NCBI GenBank assembly: GCA_910577835.1
Contig: CAJTOU010000102.1
Location: forward strand, 1-5,550
Origin: an uncultured Lachnospiraceae bacterium
GTDB taxonomy: Bacteria > Bacillota_A > Clostridia > Lachnospirales > Lachnospiraceae
Length of the DNA stretch: 5,550 nucleotides
Reading direction: 5' to 3'
In this document: positions 1 through 5,112 of the stretch, one piece after another
How positions within the stretch are numbered: position 1 is the stretch's first letter
Layout of the letters: each line of letters opens with the position of its first letter
Position numbers and translations under genes: made by a program
Notes under the pieces: model-generated
What the model was told of the DNA's origin: nothing
Database searches by the model: none
What the model saw: the letters and a program-made list of their open reading frames with translations, nothing else

Positions 1-184
1 GGATAATACTTCCCTTTACAGGAATTGTAACTTCTATCTTCTGTCTTTCTCTCTCCACTGATAAAGTTACCATTGCTGTTGTCTCTGGAGAGAAATACTT
101 CTCCAGTTTTCCAATCTTGTCCTCCACTGCGGTTCTCAAACCTTCTGTAACCTCAATATTTCTGCCTAAAATAGTAAACTTCAT
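1..184 (-). CDS. hpf: Ribosome hibernation promoting factor HPF/RaiA, N-terminal part (cut by window edge)
   Basis: The 61 visible codons begin MKFTILGRNIEVTEG and continue through LEKYF, TLSVERERQKIEVTIP and a final KGSII. This is the usual start of the RaiA/HPF S30AE domain (beta-alpha-beta-beta). The family binds the 30S subunit near the decoding centre. In Firmicutes the long form (about 175 residues, known from the family, not seen here) dimerises ribosomes into inactive 100S particles in slow growth. The start is the ATG at 184-182, because an AGGAG (reverse complement of 193-197) lies 8 nt upstream and the protein then starts exactly where the family does. The C-terminal dimerisation domain would be left of the window, so long versus short form cannot be decided. 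A strong promoter lies just upstream. The identification rests on remembered family sequence, not on a search. Confidence 0.9.
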   Translation of the reverse strand, partial: MKFTILGRNIEVTEGLRTAVEDKIGKLEKYFSPETTAMVTLSVERERQKIEVTIPVKGSII

Positions 185-219
185 GATGCCCACTCCTTTA
201 ACTAGTTATTTATAGACCT

Positions 220-247
220 ATTATACCATATATTGCTTTTTTTTCAA
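220..247 (-). promoter_or_regulatory. hpf promoter: TTGAAA, 16 bp, extended -10 TGGTATAAT
   Basis: Read on the minus strand, a perfect TATAAT (220-225) is preceded by TGG (226-228), giving an extended -10. TTGAAA (242-247) lies 16 bp upstream. Further upstream the minus strand is full of A-tracts (complements of the T-runs at 261-266 and 270-277), which could act as an UP element. The expected transcript start is about 20-25 nt before the AGGAG. This is a housekeeping-sigma type site; HPF genes are often also stress-controlled, but no alternative-sigma motif was recognised. Confidence 0.75.
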
Positions 248-259
248 TCAAAATTTGAT
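247..259. repeat. Palindrome ATCAAA-A-TTTGAT beside the hpf -35
   Basis: A perfect 6+1+6 inverted repeat starts at the last base of the hpf -35 hexamer. Its place fits a small operator, but the sequence is AT-only apart from two bases, so chance is a real alternative in DNA of this composition. Confidence 0.35.
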
Positions 260-306
260 ATTTTTTCTCTTTTTTTTCGATATTTTACTTTCAATTCAGA
301 TATTTT
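257..306 (+). repeat. Three GATATTTT motifs with about 21-bp phasing
   Basis: Identical 8-mers GATATTTT occur at 257-264, 279-286 and 299-306. The offsets are 22 and 20 bp, close to two helical turns. They alternate with T-runs at 237-244, 261-266 and 270-277. The pattern could mark curved DNA or same-face protein binding upstream of hpf. The low base complexity makes the 8-mer less surprising than it looks. Confidence 0.4.
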
Positions 307-418
307 CTGACAATTTATTTTTTGAAAATATTCAGGCTTTTTAAGTTTTTATTACACTTTCGCAGAGAAAATTTATTGATAAATTAATTAATTTTTTCAT
401 AAAATACAGGTTGAAAAA

Positions 419-512
419 TGTGGATAATGTGGATATGTTGTGGATTACTTTAAGAATATGCTCTTTTTATTTGATTTTAATGTGGAAAACTCTGGGGTTG
501 ACATGTGGATGT
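419..512 (-). promoter_or_regulatory. Cluster of DnaA-box-like 9-mers, all in one orientation
   Basis: Against the consensus TTATCCACA (plus-strand reading TGTGGATAA) there is a perfect match at 419-427. One-mismatch matches lie at 428-436 (TGTGGATAT), 439-447 (TGTGGATTA) and 481-489 (TGTGGAAAA), and a two-mismatch match at 504-512 (TGTGGATGT). All five have the same orientation, and the first two are directly adjacent. An AT-rich stretch (371-405) lies next to the perfect box. Such clusters bind DnaA at replication origins, at titration sites (datA, the B. subtilis DnaA-box clusters) and at DnaA-regulated promoters. No dnaA, dnaN or rpmH is visible, so which of these applies is open. Confidence 0.65.
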
Positions 513-526
513 ATTTTTGATAAATG
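498..526 (+). promoter_or_regulatory. Possible rightward promoter overlapping the last DnaA-like box
   Basis: A perfect -35 TTGACA (498-503) is followed after 17 bp by TAAATG (521-526), preceded by TGA (518-520) as an extended -10. The -10 hexamer itself is weak. The DnaA-like box at 504-512 lies in the spacer, so bound DnaA would compete with polymerase. It would give the reductase a leader of about 180 nt. Confidence 0.35.
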
Positions 527-624
527 TACATATGGCAGATAAATCACAAATTTTAAAAAATCAGGTCATATTTTTCAAAAAACTAATTTCTGAACATTTG
601 CTCTTTTTTGTATTTTTGTCTATC

Positions 625-658
625 TTTACAAACTGGCTGTTTCAGCGTATGATATAAT
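625..658 (+). promoter_or_regulatory. Promoter of the SDR reductase gene
   Basis: Two overlapping readings exist. TTTACA (625-630), a 17-bp spacer and TATGAT (648-653) is a conventional pair. TGA (650-652) followed by a perfect TATAAT (653-658) is an extended -10 with no good -35. Either would start transcription about 50 nt before the coding start. A perfect palindrome ACAATTGT (666-673) sits close to the expected start point. Confidence 0.65.
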
Positions 659-673
659 TATACAGACAATTGT

Positions 674-721
674 GAAAGAAAACTATAAAATGAAATCATG
701 AAAGGAAACTATAAAATGAAA
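674..721 (+). repeat. Tandem 22-bp direct repeat carrying ribosome binding site and start codon
   Basis: Positions 674-695 and 700-721 match at 21 of 22 bases, with a 26-bp period. The only difference is A679 versus G705. Each copy holds a purine-rich stretch, the segment ACTATAAA and then ATGAAA. In the second copy the change creates AAAGGA, a better Shine-Dalgarno sequence, and its ATG (716) is the likely real start. The duplication therefore covers the translation start itself. Confidence 0.8.
690..701 (+). CDS. Three-codon leader mini-ORF (Met-Lys-Ser) ahead of the reductase
   Basis: The ATG in the first repeat copy opens ATG AAA TCA TGA. Its stop at 699-701 overlaps the in-frame upstream ATG at 698 of the reductase frame. 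Its upstream GAAAGAAAA is a poor ribosome binding site, so it may be only the remains of the duplication. If translated, it would place terminating ribosomes 15 nt before the real start. Nothing shows it is expressed. Confidence 0.2.
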   Translation: MKS

Positions 722-1450
722 CATACTGTTATTATTACAGGAGCATCAAAAGGAATTGGACGGGCATGTGCAATTGAATTTGCAAAAAAAGGATATTCTC
801 TTTTTTTGACCTCCTGCAATCATTCAGACATGCTGGAAGAAACAGCCAGTTATGCCAGAAAATATGGAGGAACAGTTATTACTGCGCCAAAAGTGAATAT
901 TGGAAATTATCAGCTTTGCAGGGATAAAATTTGGGATAAAATTCAGGAGATGGATTTAAAGATAGATATTCTTGTAAATAATGCAGGTATTTCTCATATT
1001 GGCCTTTTGCAGGATATGTCCTATGAAGAATGGAAAAATCTGATAGATATCAATCTTGGTTCTGTATTTACAATGTGCAGACATGCGATTCCTTTTATGC
1101 AAAAGGAAGGCCATGGAAAAATTGTGAATATATCTTCTGTATGGGGAAATACAGGCGCCTCATGCGAAGTGGCATATTCCGCCTCCAAGGGTGGCATAAA
1201 CAGCTTTACTAGGGCTCTGGCAAAAGAACTGGCGCCATGCAATATACAGGTAAACGCAGTTGCTTTTGGCGCCATAGATACAGATATGAATCAATTTTTA
1301 AGCATGGAAGAACGGGAACATCTGATTCAGGAAATTCCTGCCGGATATATTGCCAGTCCAGAAGAAGCAGCACAGTTTATTTCTTCATTGACAGACTGTG
1401 GAACCTACCTGACCGGACAAGTGATATCGTTTGATGGCGGATGGTGTTAA
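716..1450 (+). CDS. ymfI: SDR-family reductase, probable EF-P 5-aminopentanone reductase (YmfI-like)
   Basis: A 244-residue classical short-chain dehydrogenase/reductase, the usual length. From the chosen start: cofactor motif TGASKGIG at 8-15, NNAG at 88-91, active-site Asn113, Ser141, Tyr154 and Lys158 (YSASK), and a C-terminal TGQVISFDGGW. The segments GLLQDM, NISSVWG and GASCEVAYSASKG resemble the YmfI group, which in B. subtilis reduces 5-aminopentanone on a lysine of elongation factor P to 5-aminopentanol; general FabG-like 3-oxoacyl-ACP reductase is the alternative. No fab genes lie nearby, which favours YmfI. The start is the ATG at 716, with AAAGGA 9 nt upstream; the in-frame ATG at 698 has no ribosome binding site and would add MKGNYK before the Rossmann strand. 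Odd points: the usual PG after strand 6 is FG (Phe184), and the usual Asp in the GDVGN-like segment is Asn61. Confidence 0.8.
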   Translation: MKHTVIITGASKGIGRACAIEFAKKGYSLFLTSCNHSDMLEETASYARKYGGTVITAPKVNIGNYQLCRDKIWDKIQEMDLKIDILVNNAGISHIGLLQDMSYEEWKNLIDINLGSVFTMCRHAIPFMQKEGHGKIVNISSVWGNTGASCEVAYSASKGGINSFTRALAKELAPCNIQVNAVAFGAIDTDMNQFLSMEEREHLIQEIPAGYIASPEEAAQFISSLTDCGTYLTGQVISFDGGWC

Positions 1451-1454
1451 ATCC

Positions 1455-1856
1455 CTACTCTGCAACAGGATTTTCCGGCTCCACAGGTGTTTCTTCCGGT
1501 GCCGGCTGTCCTTCATCTACCGGTGTATCTTCCGGCGTCGTCTGCCCTTCGTCTGCTGGAACTTCTTCCTGTCCTTCACCACTGTAACCTTCTGTATCCA
1601 GTTCTTCCACAGGAGGCTCCGTATATTTAATCGTGGTGTCATTAACCGTAGTGCTTCTGGCTATTGGTACACTCAGCAGAAGTCCTATAATAAGAGTAAT
1701 AAAAATTACCAGCAGAATATGTTTCAGATATTGTTTGGTGAAAAATTTAGAGACAGTCTTCTTAAAGCTTTGAGTTGATTTTTTTCTAAATAAGGTCATA
1801 ATTGCATCTATTCTTTCTTTAATACTTAATTCTAAAAAATATTTCCAGCTAATCAT
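1455..1856 (-). CDS. Small single-pass membrane protein with acidic, Pro/Glu-rich repeat tail
   Basis: Not recognised. The 133 residues divide into: a cytoplasmic N-terminal part with a basic stretch (Lys/Arg-rich, about 24-45); one hydrophobic segment at about 46-66 (LLVIFITLIIGLLLSV core); and an outside tail (about 67-133) that is strongly acidic and rich in Pro, Glu, Thr and Gly. The tail holds two 12-residue repeats (about 100-111 and 112-123) of the form P-A/V-DEGQ-x-x-PE-D/E-T, then a partial third. The basic-inside rule gives N-in/C-out. It starts 48 bp after the permease stop, so it may be the last gene of the transporter operon. Neither the ATG at 1856 nor the in-frame ATG at 1799 (residue 20) has a clear Shine-Dalgarno sequence, so the start is uncertain. 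Such tails often span or contact the cell wall; a link to the transporter is inferred from position only. Confidence 0.65.
   Translation of the reverse strand: MISWKYFLELSIKERIDAIMTLFRKKSTQSFKKTVSKFFTKQYLKHILLVIFITLIIGLLLSVPIARSTTVNDTTIKYTEPPVEELDTEGYSGEGQEEVPADEGQTTPEDTPVDEGQPAPEETPVEPENPVAE
1486..1557. repeat. Two 36-bp in-frame tandem repeats in the acidic-tail gene
   Basis: Units 1486-1521 and 1522-1557 match at 28 of 36 bases, and a degenerate third follows from 1558. They encode the 12-residue repeats of the membrane protein tail. Several of the differences are silent or conservative (Asp/Glu, Ala/Val), which suggests an old duplication kept under selection for composition. The stretch is clearly more GC-rich than its surroundings. 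Confidence 0.75.
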
Positions 1857-1862
1857 ATACTA

Positions 1863-1889
1863 ATTTTGGCAATTTTGCAATACCAAAAT
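1863..1889. repeat. Inverted repeat ATTTTGG/CCAAAAT between permease and small membrane gene
   Basis: Perfect 7-bp arms (1863-1869 and 1883-1889) flank a 13-nt loop that itself contains GCAA-TT-TTGC. It fills most of the 48-bp gap and ends close to the start codon of the downstream gene. In the direction of transcription it has no following T-run, so it is not a standard terminator. It could be an mRNA processing site, a start-masking hairpin or an operator. Confidence 0.4.
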
Positions 1890-1904
1890 AAGAGGCTGTA
1901 TTAT

Positions 1905-4250
1905 TTATTCTCCATTAAGCATCTCTCTTGGCGCTATCTTTCTTATCCTAACTGCCAAAAGGCACACAAATCCAAATGCAAATCCTGCCATACCGGCACC
2001 CATAATCATAATCCACCCAACAGGAATTTCAAAAGTACACTTTACCATTCCAATCCCGCTTAAAAACAAAGCAATCAGCGGATTAATCACCAACATGCTG
2101 ATAATCAGTCCCACAGCGAATGAAAGCAGAACTGCCGGCATAAAGCTTAATGCTGTCTGAACTATAAGTTGTCCTGTGGTAAATCCAAGCGCCTTTAATA
2201 CCCCATAATCATGCTTTTTATGTGCAAGCAGTGTTCTTACAAGCAAAAATAATACAAACGCAATAATAATAACACTCAAAATTAAAATCACTACTACAAT
2301 CATAATGATTACAGAAACATAAACAGAAACTGTACCAGCTATTGCATCCTGAATATTCACCGTATATTTAATACCATCACCTATCTTTTCTGTCAATTCC
2401 CTATTTAACACATCTATATCTACTTTCTCTGCTGTATTGATATAATAGGATAAATATGGAATAACACCCATGCGTTTATAGCCGCTTCGCAGCATAAGAC
2501 AATCTTTTCCAAGATAATTGGAAGTCTGTGTAAATCCGCAGATAATATAATCTGCACTGTTTCCGTCTGCTGTCAGAGTAATTTCGTCTCCTACCTTCAA
2601 CCCCTGTTCCTGCGCATATTTTGCACCAAGAAGCAGTTCATTCTCAAATTTTGGAAATCTTCCCTCTATACACATATTTTGATTATTTATCTTTGTACAG
2701 TCATCCGTAACAATCAGATTTAACGCAATATGCCCTACATGCCGAACCTCAATATCATTATATAAATAAACCTTTTCTACTCTGTCATCTTTATAAAGCA
2801 GCTCCAGAAATTCTTCTTCCTGCTCCGCCGCAACATTTACACAGGAATCTGCTATTTCTCCTACGATAAGATTTATCATAGGTTGTATATCAAAAACTAC
2901 ATTTCGAATCATTACTCCTGAAAACACCATAATTAACGCAAGTACCAGCATTGTAATACAGACAGTAATATTTTTCTTTGCTCCCGAAAAAGTAGTTTTC
3001 AGCGCAAGAGCTGTCTGTAACGGCAGGCGGGTATGAATAAGAGGAAAGTAATTCTTTTTAAAATTATGTGTTTCCACTCCCTGACGAAGCGCGGCAATTA
3101 CATCTATCTTTTTTACAGTACGCGAAGACAGATATACTACAAGTATAGATGTCCCGCCGAGAACAAGAAATGTAATCACAAATGGCTGAAAAAGAAAATG
3201 TATATTATATGGAATCCCTGTCTGAGAAACCATCATTTCATTTACTGCCGGAAACAGACAGTAAGAGAGCGCTATGCCTGCCGCTCCGCCTGTCAAAGTC
3301 AGACCAAGAAACTGTATATAAAAAACACCTGTCAATTGTCTGCTTGTATATCCTGCTGCTTTGAGAGCGCCAAGATTTTTCATATTTTCCCGAATATCAT
3401 TTGTAATGCCTGAGGCTATTACTACAAGAGAAATAATGATAACAAAACATGCCATTGCACTGACTATTCCAGAACAAATCATCTGTGAGATATATCTGGA
3501 TTTAGAAACGGTATCCCAAGAATTGTTTAGTGCACGGATTGACGGAAATTCTTTGGAAACTGTATTTTTTATTACAGCTTCATAAGCCTCACTCTGAGAT
3601 TTATCGTGCAGACGTACAGACAGCATAGTGGAAGCCGGTACAAATGCTTTCTCCCCAAGCTCCTGCCATACATCCTCTGTCACAAGAAATGCACACATGC
3701 CGCAGTTATGTGAGCCTGTCATGGCGCTGTTGTAAAAGCCGCATACCGTATAGCTCAGAACATGATTTCCACAGCTAATCTCAATGATATCTCCGACAGA
3801 ATAATTCTTTCCCATTGCAAACAGCATTGGAAGATAAATCCCACTTTTAAATTCGCTCTCCTCTATAATTTCATATTTTCCAATCAGACGTCTGCATGCC
3901 ATATCTTTTTCCAGTATAAAAAAATTAGAAGACAGCATTCCACCATTATAATCAACGGTGCCAGACAGCCAGAAAGCTTTGTCAATCGAATATTCAGAAG
4001 TATCTTTTTCCTTTTTTACAGCTTCCTCAAGGAAGTTACAAAACTCATCCTGCGAATTATCCAAAATCATAGTAACATGCTCTGCGTTTAATCTGTCATG
4101 GCAGCGCCAGAAATTCTGCTTATAGTCAAGCGAAAGCATAAGCCAGATATTTAACAGCATGGATGCAAGCAAAACAAGAACAAAGATTGAAATGGTTTGT
4201 GTTTTGCTTCTTCTAAGATTTGCCCTGACAAGAAGGATTAATTTTTTCAT
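1905..4250 (-). CDS. ABC transporter permease, FtsX/MacB type with two FtsX modules
   Basis: A 781-residue membrane protein made of two repeated modules. Numbered from the ATG at 4250, hydrophobic segments lie near 19-41, 254-282, 306-337, 355-375, 428-448, 641-673, 695-725 and 745-769, giving eight spans with outside domains at about 42-253 and 449-640. Each module has the FtsX coupling region (NLGALKAAGYTSRQL; YGVLKALGFTTGQL). The outside domains share VGD...CGF (from 152 and 553), so they are MacB-like duplicates. The first span is preceded by a basic start. The family works by mechanotransmission or efflux of lipids, peptides or antibiotics; no substrate is evident. Bce-type permeases have ten spans and one large loop, so this is not BceB. 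The ATG at 4250 follows the ATPase stop by 2 bp and has GGGGTGG upstream; the GTG at 4259 overlapping the ATPase gene is less likely. Twelve cysteines lie in the outside domains. Confidence 0.9.
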   Translation of the reverse strand: MKKLILLVRANLRRSKTQTISIFVLVLLASMLLNIWLMLSLDYKQNFWRCHDRLNAEHVTMILDNSQDEFCNFLEEAVKKEKDTSEYSIDKAFWLSGTVDYNGGMLSSNFFILEKDMACRRLIGKYEIIEESEFKSGIYLPMLFAMGKNYSVGDIIEISCGNHVLSYTVCGFYNSAMTGSHNCGMCAFLVTEDVWQELGEKAFVPASTMLSVRLHDKSQSEAYEAVIKNTVSKEFPSIRALNNSWDTVSKSRYISQMICSGIVSAMACFVIIISLVVIASGITNDIRENMKNLGALKAAGYTSRQLTGVFYIQFLGLTLTGGAAGIALSYCLFPAVNEMMVSQTGIPYNIHFLFQPFVITFLVLGGTSILVVYLSSRTVKKIDVIAALRQGVETHNFKKNYFPLIHTRLPLQTALALKTTFSGAKKNITVCITMLVLALIMVFSGVMIRNVVFDIQPMINLIVGEIADSCVNVAAEQEEEFLELLYKDDRVEKVYLYNDIEVRHVGHIALNLIVTDDCTKINNQNMCIEGRFPKFENELLLGAKYAQEQGLKVGDEITLTADGNSADYIICGFTQTSNYLGKDCLMLRSGYKRMGVIPYLSYYINTAEKVDIDVLNRELTEKIGDGIKYTVNIQDAIAGTVSVYVSVIIMIVVVILILSVIIIAFVLFLLVRTLLAHKKHDYGVLKALGFTTGQLIVQTALSFMPAVLLSFAVGLIISMLVINPLIALFLSGIGMVKCTFEIPVGWIMIMGAGMAGFAFGFVCLLAVRIRKIAPREMLNGE

Positions 4251-4252
4251 AA

Positions 4253-5011
4253 TTACCACCCCATCTGCTGCAAAAAGTTCTGAAGCTTTTTGTGCCTTTC
4301 TCTGTCTTCCGGTAAATAACTTCCAAGGTTACATTCTCCTGTAATAATTCCGTCTTTTAAATATAAAATCCGGTTCCCACGCCGCGCAGAGCGCATATCA
4401 TGTGTTACCATTACTACACTTTGCCCTGCCTCGTTAAAACGGGTAAGCGTATTTAAGACATCCAGACCTGTTTTTGAATTAAGTGCGCCGGTTGGCTCAT
4501 CGGCAAATAATATTTCAGGTGAATTAATTAATGCCCTCACAATACCCACACGCTGCGCTTCCCCTCCTGAAATCTGTGATGGAAATTTGTTCTGTGTTTC
4601 CTCTGAAATATCTACTGCCTGAAATAATTCTCTGGCATGCCCTATCAAAGCTTTTTTGTTCTGGTTTACAAGAAGTCCTGCTGCCAGAACATTATCCATA
4701 ATACTCATTCCCTCTATTAAATAAATCTGCTGGAATACAAAGCCACAGTGCTCTCGTCTGAATATGGCAAGCCCGTCTGGACTCAGTTTGGAAATTATCT
4801 TTTCTCCGAAGGTAATTGTTCCAAGTGTTGGTGTATCCATTCCTGAAAGGGCATAAAGCAGTGTGGATTTTCCTGCTCCGCTTGCTCCCATAATCACTGT
4901 AAAATCTCCCTTATAAAGCTGTAAATCGATATTCCTTAAAACATGCTGTAAAGCTCCTCCATTCGAAAAGGACTTGCTCAGATTTTCTGTTTTTAATAAT
5001 ATTGGTGCCAT
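4253..5011 (-). CDS. ABC transporter ATP-binding protein (LolD/MacB/FtsE type)
   Basis: A 252-residue nucleotide-binding subunit with all expected motifs. Walker A is GASGAGKST (42-50), the Q-loop is Gln94 in VFQQ, the signature is ISGGEAQR (147-154), Walker B is ILFADE (167-172) followed by the D-loop region PTGALNSKTG, and the switch His204 is in MVTHD. The TGALNSKTG and LSGMD-like segments are typical of ATPases paired with FtsX/MacB-type permeases. The start is the ATG at 5011-5009, with AAAGGAG on the minus strand (AGGAG at 5018-5022) 6 nt upstream. The next gene starts 2 bp after the stop, so the two are almost certainly translationally coupled and form one transporter with two ATPases and the duplicated permease. 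The C-terminal 25 residues are charged and not part of the core fold. The cargo is unknown. Confidence 0.95.
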   Translation of the reverse strand: MAPILLKTENLSKSFSNGGALQHVLRNIDLQLYKGDFTVIMGASGAGKSTLLYALSGMDTPTLGTITFGEKIISKLSPDGLAIFRREHCGFVFQQIYLIEGMSIMDNVLAAGLLVNQNKKALIGHARELFQAVDISEETQNKFPSQISGGEAQRVGIVRALINSPEILFADEPTGALNSKTGLDVLNTLTRFNEAGQSVVMVTHDMRSARRGNRILYLKDGIITGECNLGSYLPEDRERHKKLQNFLQQMGW

Positions 5012-5034
5012 AAAAATCTCCTTTCTACAAGTCC

Positions 5035-5063
5035 ATTTTACATTTTTTATTCTTAACTGTCTT
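5035..5063 (-). promoter_or_regulatory. Probable promoter of the ABC transporter operon
   Basis: On the minus strand, TAAAAT (5035-5040) lies 17 bp from AAGACA (5058-5063), which matches the -35 consensus at only four of six bases. A weak -35 directly downstream of an activator-type direct repeat is what an activated promoter should look like. It would start transcription close upstream of the AAAGGAG at about 5018-5024, so the leader is short. Confidence 0.45.
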
Positions 5064-5072
5064 TACAGAATC

Positions 5073-5089
5073 CTTAAAATTTCCTTAAA
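5073..5089 (-). promoter_or_regulatory. 11-bp-period direct repeat TTTAAG-N5-TTTAAG, response-regulator-like operator
   Basis: Minus-strand half-sites TTTAAG at 5084-5089 and 5073-5078 are separated by exactly 5 bp. The identity extends to 8 bp (TTTAAGGA). Half-sites one helical turn apart are the hallmark of OmpR/PhoB-family response regulators, and this spacing matches the PmrA-type box. The repeat ends 9 bp upstream of the proposed -35, a normal activator position. No regulator gene is in the window. Confidence 0.5.
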
Positions 5090-5094
5090 TCATA

Positions 5095-5109
5095 AAGACA
5101 TCTTGTCTT
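5095..5109. repeat. Short hairpin AAGACA-TCT-TGTCTT after the right-hand gene
   Basis: Perfect 6-bp arms with a 3-nt loop start 3 bp past the stop of the 5113-5550 gene. In that gene's direction it is followed by TATGATTT, a poor T-tract, so at best it is a weak terminator. The same hexamer (TGTCTT) recurs at 5058-5063 in the proposed operon promoter, so a regulatory role is the alternative. Confidence 0.4.
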
Positions 5110-5112
5110 GTT

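Larger units (their letters stand above)
185..697. other. Non-coding divergent intergenic region, very AT-rich
   Basis: No credible coding frame was found in this roughly 510 bp between hpf (minus) and the reductase (plus). It divides into: the hpf promoter (220-247); pyrimidine/T-tract DNA with phased GATATTTT motifs (257-306); a stretch with only two G/C in 35 bp (371-405); DnaA-box-like 9-mers (419-512); a possible promoter (498-526); a low-complexity A/T stretch (about 535-600) in which nothing was recognised; and the reductase promoter (625-658). The size and density of motifs are large for two ordinary genes, which suggests a further role for the region. Confidence 0.7.

Noticed and set aside
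371..512. Calling this the chromosomal replication origin
   Set aside because: The boxes and AT-rich stretch fit, but no dnaA, dnaN or rpmH is present and strand skew cannot be judged in 5.5 kb; only a DnaA-box cluster is supported.
698..715. ATG at 698 as the reductase start
   Set aside because: It has no Shine-Dalgarno sequence and adds six residues before the Rossmann strand; the ATG at 716 has AAAGGA at good distance and starts where the family does.
1863..1889. Intrinsic terminator after the permease
   Set aside because: The stem is AT-rich and no T-run follows in the direction of transcription.
3033..3413. Plus-strand open frames within the transporter genes (also near 1431, 1866, 3361, 3762, 4159, 4974) and the minus frame 1021-1275
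   Set aside because: They lie opposite or out of frame within well-supported genes, show no family features and lack ribosome binding sites.
4251..4259. GTG at 4259 as the permease start
   Set aside because: It would overlap the ATPase gene end and lacks a placed ribosome binding site; the ATG at 4250 has GGGGTGG upstream and a normal basic N-terminus.
1905..5011. Bacitracin-type BceAB transporter
   Set aside because: The permease shows eight spans with two similar outside domains, not the ten spans with one large loop of BceB, and no adjacent two-component genes are visible.
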